In this document: positions 56,446-64,000 of the stretch, one piece after another
How the letters are laid out: the number at the start of each line of letters is the position of its first letter
Numbering within the stretch: the first letter of the stretch is position 1
Assembly: GCF_017168235.1 (NCBI RefSeq)
Contig: NZ_JABFAO010000004.1
Span: 277,595-341,594 of the forward strand
Direction of reading: 5' to 3'
Length of the DNA stretch: 64,000 nt
Source: Rhodococcus sp. KRD197
GTDB taxonomy: Bacteria; Actinomycetota; Actinomycetes; Mycobacteriales; Mycobacteriaceae
The notes under the pieces: generated by a model
Told to the model about the DNA's origin: nothing
Seen by the model: only the letters and a program-made list of their open reading frames with translations
Databases searched by the model: none
Program-made: the position numbers and the translations under genes

Positions 56446-57072
56446 TTGACTGCATCTCTGCTCGACCGCGTTCCCGTCATCCCCGTCGTCGTCATCGACA
56501 ACCTCGATCACGCCGTACCGATCGCCCGCGCCCTGGTCAAGGGTGGAGTGCCGGTCATCGAACTGACCCTGCGGACTCCCGTGGCGCTCGACGCCATCGA
56601 GCGCATCGCTGCGGAGGTTCCCGAGATCCTGATCGGCGCAGGCACAATCGTGACGCCGGGGCAGGCGAAGCAGGCTGCCGATGCGGGCGCTCAGTTCCTG
56701 GTGTCACCGGGCTGCACCCCGGCTTTGACCAAGGCCATGAGGGATACCGGGTTGCCGCACCTGCCCGGCGCTGCGACCGTCTCGGAGGTGCTCACGCTCC
56801 TCGAGGCCGGGTACACCGAACTCAAGTTCTTCCCGGCCGAGGCCTCCGGCGGTGCGAACTTCCTCAAGTCCATTCACTCACCCATCCCTGCCGCACGCTT
56901 CTGCCCGACGGGCGGAATCTCCACCGCCAATGCGTCGACGTATCTGGCGCTGCCGAATGTCGGATGCGTCGGGGGTTCTTGGCTCACTCCGGCCGCCGCG
57001 GTGGCAAACGAGGATTGGGATGCTCTGACCACCTTGGCCGAGGCCACATCGACGCTGAAGACAACCGCGTAA
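56446..57072 (+). CDS. eda: 2-dehydro-3-deoxy-phosphogluconate (KDPG) aldolase
   Basis: Class I aldolase, 208 residues, splits KDPG to pyruvate and glyceraldehyde-3-phosphate. The Schiff-base lysine is in ELKFFPAEASGG and the catalytic Glu in VIELTLRTP; GAGTIVTPGQ and CPTGGIS are also typical. The start is TTG 56446, with AAAAAGGCAAG as ribosome site; a TTG start may lower its level against edd. Together edd-eda form a complete lower Entner-Doudoroff branch under the ROK regulator. Confidence 0.94.
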   Translation: MTASLLDRVPVIPVVVIDNLDHAVPIARALVKGGVPVIELTLRTPVALDAIERIAAEVPEILIGAGTIVTPGQAKQAADAGAQFLVSPGCTPALTKAMRDTGLPHLPGAATVSEVLTLLEAGYTELKFFPAEASGGANFLKSIHSPIPAARFCPTGGISTANASTYLALPNVGCVGGSWLTPAAAVANEDWDALTTLAEATSTLKTTA

Positions 57073-57092
57073 GTAGGTACTACGCTGCGTCC

Positions 57093-57392
57093 ATGACAGA
57101 CCCGAATCAGCCGTATCAGCAGTACGCGCCGCCACCGCCTCCGCCGTCCAACGTGGGATGGGCAGTGGCGGCGGTGCTGTTCTTCTGGCCGCTCGCGTTC
57201 TCGGCCTTCACTCACTCCTCGAACGTCTATCCGCGCTGGGCAATGGGCGATTTTCAGGGTGCGCAGTACGCGTCGGATCGGGCCAAGAAGCTCGGGCAAA
57301 TCGCACTGTGGGTGTGGGTCGCGTTTTTCGTGGTGCTCATTGCCTTCTATGTGGTGTTCTTCGCGATCCTGATCAATACGAGCACCTGGTAG
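57093..57392 (+). CDS. CD225/dispanin family small membrane protein
   Basis: 99 residues: a short Pro/Tyr/Gln-rich head (YQQYAPPPPPPSN), then two membrane segments, NVGWAVAAVLFFWPLAF and IALWVWVAFFVVLIAFYVVF, joined by GDFQGAQYASDRAKKLGQ. The WPLAF and the AQ-AS-RAKK loop are typical of CD225. Such proteins occur singly in many actinobacteria; function unknown. ATG 57093. Its TAG stop is the first triplet of repeat R1 copy 3. Confidence 0.8.
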   Translation: MTDPNQPYQQYAPPPPPPSNVGWAVAAVLFFWPLAFSAFTHSSNVYPRWAMGDFQGAQYASDRAKKLGQIALWVWVAFFVVLIAFYVVFFAILINTSTW

Positions 57393-57449
57393 GCGCTTCG
57401 CGCACGTGCGCGGAAATACATAGCAGGACACGTATTTCCACTCACATGC
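57390..57449. repeat. palindromic repeat family R1, copy 3
   Basis: Begins TAGGCGCTTCGCGCA, identical to the first 15 bases of copy 1, again starting at a gene stop codon. Left arm 57402-57423 and right arm 57429-57449 pair imperfectly around GGAAATACAT and CGTATTTCCACTCACATGC. The more diverged left arm (ACGTGCGCGG) suggests decay relative to the perfect copy at 34006. Confidence 0.82.
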
Positions 57450-57490
57450 GGACTTGACCTCGACAATGCTCGAGGTTTTAGCGTTGACGC

Positions 57491-58060
57491 ATGGACACAC
57501 TCGGACTCGGAACAATCGGCCGCTTCGTCCTCGGGCTCGGTGGCCCGCAAACCGCCAGGCCTCTCGCGCGCTTGGAGACCTACCTCGACGAACTCGACGT
57601 TCCCGCCGACCGCACTCTCCTCGCGGCCCTCGGGCCCAAGAAGCTGGAGATGGCGCGGCGGAGGGCCGCGGGTGCGATCGCGCTGCTCGTGACGCCCGAC
57701 TACACGGCCCAGGCCAGGGCGATTCTCGGCGATGCTGTGCTGGTCATCTCCCAGTTCGTCGTGCTCGACACCGATCCTGACAGCGCTCGACGAACTGCGC
57801 GCGAACCACTGTCTTTCTTGACGGGGGTTGCGGGCTATCGACAGAATTTCCTCCGCATGGGCTTCACCGATGACGAGATCGACCACCTCAGTGACCGACT
57901 AGTCGATGCAGTCGTGGCCTGGGGCACCGCCCAAGACATCGCTGAGCGCGTGCACCAGCACCTCGATGAGGGCGCGGATCATGTGGAGCTCAGTCCGCTC
58001 GGTGCATCGGCGGTTGGCGCAGGCCGGGCACTGTCCGAACTGATGGCCACGTCAAAGTAG
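57491..58060 (+). pseudogene. shortened LLM-class F420-dependent oxidoreductase, probable in-frame internal deletion
   Basis: Reads as 189 residues where this luciferase-like family normally has about 270-300. The C-terminal part is intact in style: LAALGPKKLEMARRRAAGA, LGDAVLVISQFVVLD, GVAGYRQNFLRMGF and DEGADHVELSPLG. The N-terminus MDTLGLGTIGRF resembles a normal start, but RFVLGLG, usually about 80-100 residues in, follows at once. This fits an in-frame deletion of most of the first barrel half, perhaps between short repeats coding GRF. An active F420 enzyme is unlikely; a functional small protein cannot be excluded. ATG 57491. Confidence 0.7.
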
Positions 58061-58072
58061 ACTCCATAGACC

Positions 58073-59152
58073 GTGAGCCTCACCCTCGGAATCGTCGGAC
58101 TGCCCAACGTCGGCAAGTCCACCCTCTTCAACGCGCTGACCAAGAACGACGTGCTGGCCGCGAACTACCCGTTCGCGACCATCGAGCCCAACGTCGGTGT
58201 GGTTCCGCTTCCTGATCCGAGGCTCGGCAAGCTCGCCGAGATCTTCGGTTCCGAGAAGCTGGTGCCCGCGCTGGTGTCGTTCGTCGATATCGCCGGCATC
58301 GTCAAGGGTGCATCCGAAGGTGCCGGGCTGGGCAACAAGTTTCTCGCCAACATCCGTGAAGCCGACGCCATCTGTCAGGTCGTTCGTGTATTCGCCGACG
58401 ACGATGTGGTGCACGTCGACGGCCGCGTCGACCCGTCCGCCGACATCGAGGTCATCGAGACCGAACTCGCTATCGCGGACCTGCAGACGCTCGAAAAGGC
58501 AATCCCGCGCGTGGAGAAGGAAGCGCGGATCAAGAAAGACCGCAAACCCGCGCTCGACGCCGCCATCGCCGCGCAGGCAGTGCTCAACGAGGGCAAGACG
58601 CTGTTCTCGGCGCAGGCCAAGCTCGACTTCGAACTGCTCAAAGAATTCCAGCTCCTGACCACCAAGCCGTTCCTGTATGTCTTCAACGCCGACGAGGCCG
58701 TCCTCACCGACGACGTGAAGGTGGGCGAACTTGCCCGCTCCGTCGCCCCGGCGGATGCAGTGTTCCTCGACGCGAAGATCGAATCCGAGCTCCTCGAACT
58801 CGACGCCGAGTCCGCAGCCGAGCTGCTCGAAAGCGTCGGACAGACCGAACCGGGTCTCGACGCCCTGGCCCGCGCCGGTTTCCACACCCTCGGACTGCAG
58901 ACCTACCTCACAGCCGGGCCGAAGGAAGCGCGCGCCTGGACCATCCACAAGGGCGACACGGCACCGCAGGCAGCTGGCGTCATCCACACCGACTTCGAGC
59001 GTGGCTTCATCAAGGCCGAAGTTGTCAGCTTCGAGGACCTCGTCGACGCCGGATCCATGGCCGCAGCCAAGGCCGCGGGCAAAGTCCGTATCGAAGGCAA
59101 GGACTACGTCATGGTCGACGGGGATGTCGTGGAGTTCAGGTTCAACGTCTAG
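58073..59152 (+). CDS. ychF: redox-regulated ATPase/GTPase YchF
   Basis: YchF (Ola1-like) of 359 residues, a ribosome-associated P-loop NTPase preferring [21 protein letters not shown] is the P-loop, [19 protein letters not shown] the G3 region, FNADEAVL the altered G4, and the C-terminal TGS domain has [20 protein letters not shown] and [21 protein letters not shown] 58073. Position matches Rv1112, the end of the syntenic block. Confidence 0.97.
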   Translation: MSLTLGIVGLPNVGKSTLFNALTKNDVLAANYPFATIEPNVGVVPLPDPRLGKLAEIFGSEKLVPALVSFVDIAGIVKGASEGAGLGNKFLANIREADAICQVVRVFADDDVVHVDGRVDPSADIEVIETELAIADLQTLEKAIPRVEKEARIKKDRKPALDAAIAAQAVLNEGKTLFSAQAKLDFELLKEFQLLTTKPFLYVFNADEAVLTDDVKVGELARSVAPADAVFLDAKIESELLELDAESAAELLESVGQTEPGLDALARAGFHTLGLQTYLTAGPKEARAWTIHKGDTAPQAAGVIHTDFERGFIKAEVVSFEDLVDAGSMAAAKAAGKVRIEGKDYVMVDGDVVEFRFNV

Positions 59153-59165
59153 CTGACACCTCGCG

Positions 59166-60170
59166 CTATCGGCTGTCCGCTACAGCCTCGGCTACCAGCT
59201 CGGCGGCTTCGGCTGCTGTCGCCGCGAAGCGAACGTTGTCGAATCGGTGAAGGTAGGCGCTGTAAATGCCTGACACCTTCTTGTTCGCGTTGTCCATCGC
59301 GACGACCCGCTTGCCCATCATTGCGGCCAGTACAGCGGCGTGCAGCCTGTCCGTCAGAACGACCCGACCTTTGCTCAGAATCCGTTGAGCTACACGGAGA
59401 TTGAGCGCCGCGGCCCGTGGGTAGGAGCGGGCGAGCGCCGGGTAGAGCAGCCGGGTGGTCTTGGGAAAGTTGGAGGCAATTCTCGTCGGGAGCGTAATCA
59501 CCTGCCATATGGCCAAGTCCTTGCCGCGCAGGCCCCAGTCGAATTGGACTGACGAGGCGTCGATGTCGACGGCTCCGCGATCGAGCCTCTCGGAATCTAC
59601 GCGAAGGAGTTTCACGACATCGACAGCGCAATCGCCAGGGTTGTTCGCGATCTCGGCTCCGAATGCCATGTCAGGGCAATACTCGACATTGTTGTCAGGA
59701 AAGCTTGCGAGCGCGATGTCGTACGAACGCTTCTCGCGCAGCAACAGCGTGAGATCCGGATGTGCCGCGTAGATCGCTGCGGTCCTCTTCAGGGCATCGG
59801 AATCGGCGTAGTCCATGCCCTGGGGGAGACCGACGATCTTGCTGTCCGGGAACCGGGCGACCACCCTTTCGCGAAACTCCTGATGTGCAGGCCAACGGTC
59901 ACCGAAGTTGCCCCCGCCTTGCAGGAAAATGGTGCCTGTGCCTACTCGTCTCCTGGCCAGCGCATCGTCGTGAGTGTTCAGGTCCGAGATGTACTCGACG
60001 CGGACCCCTGATTCCTCCAGGTATTCGGTTTCACCCGCGTATATCAGGGAGTCACCAGCGTTGTCGTAGCTGGGAAAATCCAGAAGAGCGACGCGATCTC
60101 CAGGAGCCGTGTGACGACGCATCACCGCACGAGACTCGTCTCGTATCGATTCGAGCGCTTGCTGCGTCAT
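59166..60170 (-). CDS. polysaccharide pyruvyl transferase family protein
   Basis: Protein of 334 residues of the CsaB/WcaK type that adds pyruvate ketals to surface polysaccharides. Typical landmarks: NAGDSLIYAGE near the N-terminus, FLQGGGNFGDRWP, and the C-terminal VVLTDRLHAAVLAAMMGKRV, the conserved donor-binding region. ATG 60170 is taken as start; the frame extends to 60209. With the nearby glycosyltransferase it suggests a small set of surface-glycan genes behind ychF. Confidence 0.87.
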   Translation of the reverse strand: MTQQALESIRDESRAVMRRHTAPGDRVALLDFPSYDNAGDSLIYAGETEYLEESGVRVEYISDLNTHDDALARRRVGTGTIFLQGGGNFGDRWPAHQEFRERVVARFPDSKIVGLPQGMDYADSDALKRTAAIYAAHPDLTLLLREKRSYDIALASFPDNNVEYCPDMAFGAEIANNPGDCAVDVVKLLRVDSERLDRGAVDIDASSVQFDWGLRGKDLAIWQVITLPTRIASNFPKTTRLLYPALARSYPRAAALNLRVAQRILSKGRVVLTDRLHAAVLAAMMGKRVVAMDNANKKVSGIYSAYLHRFDNVRFAATAAEAAELVAEAVADSR

Positions 60171-60229
60171 GAGGCAATCATGCCGCAACTGATACAACAC
60201 CCTCGGCATCGCAGCTGCGCCGCAACGAG

Positions 60230-61405
60230 CTATCTCCCCCGCAACTGCTTCTCCAGCGGTGTGGGAAAGCTGGGGACCACCGCCGAGCCGTCGAGCACAT
60301 CGGTCAGCCGCCCGGCCTCGGCTGCAACCTCAGCCGGCCTGACGTTTTCGAACAACTCCGTCACCACCTCGCCGGAGGGGCTGACGGCCCAGCCACCGAC
60401 GATGCGTCCGTCCACCCAAATGCTCGGCCCGATGTTGCCGAAGGTGTCGAACAACGGCTTCTTGTAATCACCGAGATACCAGTCGCGGTGCTTCCATCCC
60501 ATCGCCGTCGGATCCAATGCAGGCAAGAGCATCACCGAAGGTCCTGAACTATCGAAGGCATCATCAAAACCAGTCCCTGCCAACATCATCCCTTCGCCCA
60601 CGCTCAATTCGACCTCGACGAGATCCAACCCGGCCAAAGCGGCGCGGGTCTGCGTCTTGTTCCACCCCGTCCACCATTGCAGGTCGTCGAACGTGGCCGG
60701 TCCGAACACCTCGAGCCACCGACGAACCAGGTCGCGACGCGCCTCGGCCTCGTCCAGAACGGGAATTCCTTCGGGCCACCAGTGTTCGATCGGCGCCCAT
60801 GCATGCCGCCGCGAGGTCCATGCCCCGCGCGGTTCGACGCGGACCAGGCGGCCCTCGGCGGCCATCATCGTCAGCACCTCGGAGGTGACATAGCGCTTGA
60901 CGTCGTACACCTTGTCGGTGGTCGGTAGAAACGCGGTCTTCAACAAGGGAACAGCGTTGGACAATTCCGCGCCGGTAGCGGTTCCGGCGGCCCGCAGCGC
61001 AGCCTCGGTGTCCCGTTCCACCGCGGCGACCCACGCGTCGACGTCGTCGACAACAGGCTCGGTCGGCCCGGCGGCTACCTGTTTGAGCAGCCGGGTTCGC
61101 ATCGTGCGAGCGACGCCGAGGCTGGCCGCGGCATGAACCGTCGGAACATCGTCATGGGCGATGACGAACATGGTCCGACGCATCGCCATGAGGCGAACGA
61201 GACTACGACGGGTATACATTGCGGCCCGAACGTCCTCGATCGTCAGTGATCGAGCGCGCGCGAGAACCGACAGGTACACCGACGCCGGGTCGGTTGCGTG
61301 CAGGGCCAGTACAGACGAAACGACGTCCTCTACGGTTGACGCGCTCGCGAACTGGCGTGCGACGAGACGTGCCCGGCGCTGCTCGTCGGTGATCTTCACC
61401 AACAC
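60230..61405 (-). CDS. winged-helix DNA-binding protein (HTH_42 family, AlkX/YcaQ-like)
   Basis: Protein of 391 residues of the family that includes AlkZ and YcaQ DNA glycosylases. LVARQFASASTVEDVVSSVL, LMAMRRTMFVIAHDD, PLLKTAFLPTTDKVYDVKRY and the late LLPALDPTAMGWKHRDWYLG are family blocks. I did not see the catalytic QxQ of AlkZ in the expected region, so glycosylase activity is open. Start 61405; it stands between two surface-glycan-type genes and may have arrived separately. Confidence 0.75.
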   Translation of the reverse strand: MLVKITDEQRRARLVARQFASASTVEDVVSSVLALHATDPASVYLSVLARARSLTIEDVRAAMYTRRSLVRLMAMRRTMFVIAHDDVPTVHAAASLGVARTMRTRLLKQVAAGPTEPVVDDVDAWVAAVERDTEAALRAAGTATGAELSNAVPLLKTAFLPTTDKVYDVKRYVTSEVLTMMAAEGRLVRVEPRGAWTSRRHAWAPIEHWWPEGIPVLDEAEARRDLVRRWLEVFGPATFDDLQWWTGWNKTQTRAALAGLDLVEVELSVGEGMMLAGTGFDDAFDSSGPSVMLLPALDPTAMGWKHRDWYLGDYKKPLFDTFGNIGPSIWVDGRIVGGWAVSPSGEVVTELFENVRPAEVAAEAGRLTDVLDGSAVVPSFPTPLEKQLRGR

Positions 61406-61436
61406 ATTGTGCGCTCGCCGAGCCAGCGTTCACTCG

Positions 61437-62405
61437 TCAACGCTTGTGTCCTCGGGCCAGGAGTTGCAACCGCATTCTCAGTGCGCCATATTGTTGCCCG
61501 ATGAGATGAGCCCACAGCCCGCGTGGTGGCGGGTTCAGTGCTCTCGGAAGCCATGGATTTCTGACCGTCGCGAGATACAGGATCGTCGCCACATGGGCCG
61601 GCACTTGCAGCAGAGCCGACGGGTTGGGGCAACCGTGGACGCTGTGCTTGCGAGTCAATTCCACGGACGTCCACCCGTAGCGCATTCCCTGTACGAACGA
61701 CGCGCGCAAGGTGGTACGCAGCCTGTATGCGACCACTGCATCGGGGACGTGGCCCAGCGTCAACCCTGCCTCTTGGATGCGCCAGGAGTAGTCGACATCC
61801 TCACCTCCGCCGAGGAATTGCCCGTCGAAGTACCCCACCTTGTCCACAACTCTGGACCACATGCCGAAGTTGTTGCCGCATGCGTAGGGCAAGTACGGCG
61901 TTTCGAATCGTTTTTCGGGTGGTGGCAGTGACCGCCACGTCGCGACTTCATCCGAGTTGAGTGTGCATACATCGACCCCACCGCCGACTGCATCGAAGTC
62001 CTCGGCCGCGCGAACAAGTGCACTCAGCCAGTTCGGGTGTACCGCGTCGTCATGGTCGGTGAAAGCGAGAAACTGACCTCGTGCAGCGTCGATGCCGATA
62101 TTCCTCGCGTTCGAGACCCCTCTCTCGCCGGAGCTGTCGATCCACCGAACACTCAGTTTCAACCCCAGTTCGTCCAGGTGCCGACGAAGATCGCCGTTCG
62201 CGCCGTTGTCGCTGACGACGACCTCGAACTCACCGTCGTAGTCTTGATTCGCGAGGGCTTCGAGCTGCAAGTCGAGTTGGGGCATGCCGTCGTACACCGG
62301 GATGATGACGGAAACAAGACTGGGTGGCACGTTTCCGAACGCTACTTCACCAGGTGCGATCAGTCCTGGATATAGCGGCGTTCTGTCCCGGAAAATCCAA
62401 GGCAT
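61437..62405 (-). CDS. family 2 glycosyltransferase
   Basis: GT-A glycosyltransferase of 322 residues. [20 protein letters not shown] is the nucleotide-binding start, [19 protein letters not shown] and [13 protein letters not shown] hold the metal-binding Asp residues (DxD-like), and [20 protein letters not shown] contains the ED catalytic pair. A short hydrophobic stretch near the C-terminus may sit at the membrane. Acceptor unknown; likely a surface glycan or glycolipid. Divergent from the amylosucrase gene. Confidence 0.87.
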   Translation of the reverse strand: MPWIFRDRTPLYPGLIAPGEVAFGNVPPSLVSVIIPVYDGMPQLDLQLEALANQDYDGEFEVVVSDNGANGDLRRHLDELGLKLSVRWIDSSGERGVSNARNIGIDAARGQFLAFTDHDDAVHPNWLSALVRAAEDFDAVGGGVDVCTLNSDEVATWRSLPPPEKRFETPYLPYACGNNFGMWSRVVDKVGYFDGQFLGGGEDVDYSWRIQEAGLTLGHVPDAVVAYRLRTTLRASFVQGMRYGWTSVELTRKHSVHGCPNPSALLQVPAHVATILYLATVRNPWLPRALNPPPRGLWAHLIGQQYGALRMRLQLLARGHKR

Positions 62406-62461
62406 CGCACTCTCCCGGCAGATCAGGAATCTGGCAATGCAACCCGTGTCATGATGCAGTC

Positions 62462-64000
62462 ATGACTCCGGAGGTGCGGGACATTCTCGCCGGCATGCCC
62501 GCCCATCGGCGCGAGACGTTCGAGCTCCGACTCGAGCAGTGGTGGCCCGACTTGCACGATGCTGTCACCGCCCTGTACGACGAGCCCGACGCGGTCGCCG
62601 CCAATCTCGTCGCCATCGCAGCGCAGGGTTTCGCCGAACGCTCCGACGACCTCCATCGTTTGGACGAGCGCAGGCTCCTGCAACCCGATTGGTTTCAGCG
62701 CCCCAACATGTTCGGGTACGCCTGCTACGTCGACCGCTACGGCACCACGTTGGAGGGGTTGGGGGAGCGGCTCGACCATCTCGCCGATCTGGGCGTGACC
62801 TACCTGCATATGATGCCGCTGCTCACACCACGTGAGGGTGACAATGACGGCGGGTACGCCGTGAAGGATTTCTACTCGGTTCGACCGGATTTGGGCACCA
62901 ACGAGGATCTGCGAAATCTCGCGACGACGCTGCGGGCCCGCGGGATCAGCCCCGTTGTCGATTTGGTTCTCAATCATGTTGCGCGTGAACATGAATGGGC
63001 GGAGAAGGCACGTGGGGGTGATGAGAGATATCGCAGCTACTTTCATATCTACCCCGACCGGGAGACCCCAGATTCATTCGAGCGCACCCTTCCCGAGGTG
63101 TTCCCGGATTTTGCGCCCGGCAGCTTCACTCTCGACACCGAACTCGACGAGTGGGTGTGGACGACGTTCAACGCGTGGCAGTGGGACCTGAACTGGTCCA
63201 ACCCCGCCGTGTTGGAAGAGTTCGCCGGAATCGTCATGCACCTGGCCAACCTGGGTATCGAGGTGCTTCGTCTCGACGCCATCGCGTTTCTGTGGAAGCG
63301 ACTCGGTACCAATTGTCAAAACCAGCCCGAGGTCCACGCGATCACGCAGGCACTACGCACCACATGCCGGCTCGCTGCTCCCGCAACGCTGTTCAAGGCC
63401 GAGGCGATCGTCGGTCCTCGTGACCTGATGCCGTATCTGGGCCTCGGCCGCCACACCGGCAGGGTCTCAGACATCGCCTATCACAACTCGCTGATGGTGC
63501 ACATCTGGTCCATGTTGGCCTCGGGCAGCAGCGAATTGGCTGTTCACGCACTCGCTTCACTGCCGCCGACGCCGCCCAGTGGCACCTGGGTGACGTACGT
63601 ACGGTGCCACGACGACATCGGCTGGGCCATCGACGACGGTGACGCCGCCGCCCGTGGGGTGACCGGCGCCGGGCATCGGCACTTTCTGGCGGACTGGTAC
63701 TCGGGCGATTTCGATGGATCCTGGGCAGAGGGTCTGGTGTTTCAGTACAACCCGGATACCGGCGATCGACGCATCAGTGGGACTTCGGCGGCGTTGAGCG
63801 GGCTGGGGCCGTCGAGGAAGGATGCCGACGGTGCGTTCGCGCGCATGTTCCTGGCCCACGCGATCGTCGCCGCGTGGGGCGGCATCCCCGTCGTGTGGAG
63901 CGGTGACGAGATCGCCTCACCCGGCGACCCGAACTGGGCGAGCGAACCAGGTCACGAGAACGACAACAGGTGGGTGCACCGTCCCCGCGTCACCGATGAA
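62462..64000 (+). CDS. amylosucrase (GH13_4), 3' truncated by the window edge
   Basis: Open from ATG 62462 to the window end (513 residues visible of about 630-650). Amylosucrase builds alpha-1,4-glucan from sucrose and releases fructose. The GH13 catalytic residues can be placed: nucleophile Asp272 ([14 protein letters not shown]), acid/base Glu314 (FKAEAIVG) and transition-state Asp385 (CHDDIGW). [15 protein letters not shown] and the N-terminal helical region [15 protein letters not shown] are characteristic of the amylosucrase subfamily and not of general amylases. Close relatives such as sucrose hydrolase cannot be excluded. Confidence 0.9.
   Translation, partial: MTPEVRDILAGMPAHRRETFELRLEQWWPDLHDAVTALYDEPDAVAANLVAIAAQGFAERSDDLHRLDERRLLQPDWFQRPNMFGYACYVDRYGTTLEGLGERLDHLADLGVTYLHMMPLLTPREGDNDGGYAVKDFYSVRPDLGTNEDLRNLATTLRARGISPVVDLVLNHVAREHEWAEKARGGDERYRSYFHIYPDRETPDSFERTLPEVFPDFAPGSFTLDTELDEWVWTTFNAWQWDLNWSNPAVLEEFAGIVMHLANLGIEVLRLDAIAFLWKRLGTNCQNQPEVHAITQALRTTCRLAAPATLFKAEAIVGPRDLMPYLGLGRHTGRVSDIAYHNSLMVHIWSMLASGSSELAVHALASLPPTPPSGTWVTYVRCHDDIGWAIDDGDAAARGVTGAGHRHFLADWYSGDFDGSWAEGLVFQYNPDTGDRRISGTSAALSGLGPSRKDADGAFARMFLAHAIVAAWGGIPVVWSGDEIASPGDPNWASEPGHENDNRWVHRPRVTDE

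Noticed and set aside
28655..57449. R1 and R2 palindromes as ends of an insertion sequence
   Set aside because: No transposase or target duplication lies between or beside any of the copies; each element is a stand-alone stem of 45-75 bp.
57491..58060. Frameshift as cause of the short F420-type oxidoreductase
   Set aside because: The missing segment is not found in other frames of the short upstream gap, which is occupied by repeat R1; an internal deletion fits better.

Overview
The window looks like chromosomal DNA of a mycolic-acid actinobacterium, most likely Rhodococcus or a close relative. The basis is very high GC, many GTG starts and ATGA/GTGA overlaps, a mycothiol S-conjugate amidase (mca), paired DUF3558 lipoproteins, and gene order recalled from Mycobacterium tuberculosis. 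Three blocks match that order: accD2-accA2-fadE12-echA7 (1-4.8 kb), the str operon rpsL-rpsG-fusA-tuf (8.2-12.6 kb), and a long block from greA to ychF (22.6-59.2 kb) that follows roughly Rv1080c to Rv1112 with local insertions. No rRNA, tRNA, prophage, insertion sequence or CRISPR array was recognised. The window cuts a gene at each end.

Layout. 0-8 kb: acyl-CoA carboxylase/dehydrogenase/hydratase operon with a TetR regulator, guanine deaminase, two DUF3558 lipoproteins. 8-12.7 kb: str operon, with a long leader and a strong terminator. 12.8-16.6 kb: a two-gene Hen1-Pnkp RNA-repair cassette. 16.7-18.2 kb: Asp23/AmaP-type envelope-stress genes. 18.3-22.5 kb: ferredoxin-reductase-like flavoprotein, threonine dehydratase, DrrAB-type ABC exporter. 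22.6-32.3 kb: greA, DUF4307, mca, thioredoxin-fold protein, hemolysin III, short-chain Z-prenyl synthase, coaA, DUF885 protein, glyA. 32.4-45.7 kb: phoH2 with a structured leader, a serine hydrolase/epoxide-hydrolase-like pair, an odd DesA-family protein, fumarase, glpX, xseBA, ispH, rmuC. 45.8-53.3 kb: sbcDC, AI-2E-type permease, ogt and an Ada-AlkA fusion, which makes 40-53 kb rich in DNA repair genes. 53.3-57.1 kb: ROK regulator divergent from edd-eda (Entner-Doudoroff). 57.1-64 kb: a CD225 protein, a shortened F420-type oxidoreductase, ychF, then surface-type genes (pyruvyl transferase, glycosyltransferase) around a winged-helix glycosylase-like gene, ending in a partial amylosucrase.

The most interesting signals are: (1) the complete Hen1-Pnkp end-healing, sealing and 3'-methylation cassette directly behind tuf; (2) two families of intergenic palindromes (three and two copies) sitting at gene 3' ends, one of which supplies or borders stop codons; (3) a DesA-family protein in which both diiron histidines are glutamine; (4) a mini-ORF that ends in the loop of a nested hairpin before phoH2; (5) an F420-dependent oxidoreductase that appears to have lost an internal segment in frame. 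Family assignments come from reading motifs and translations by eye; no database search was run.
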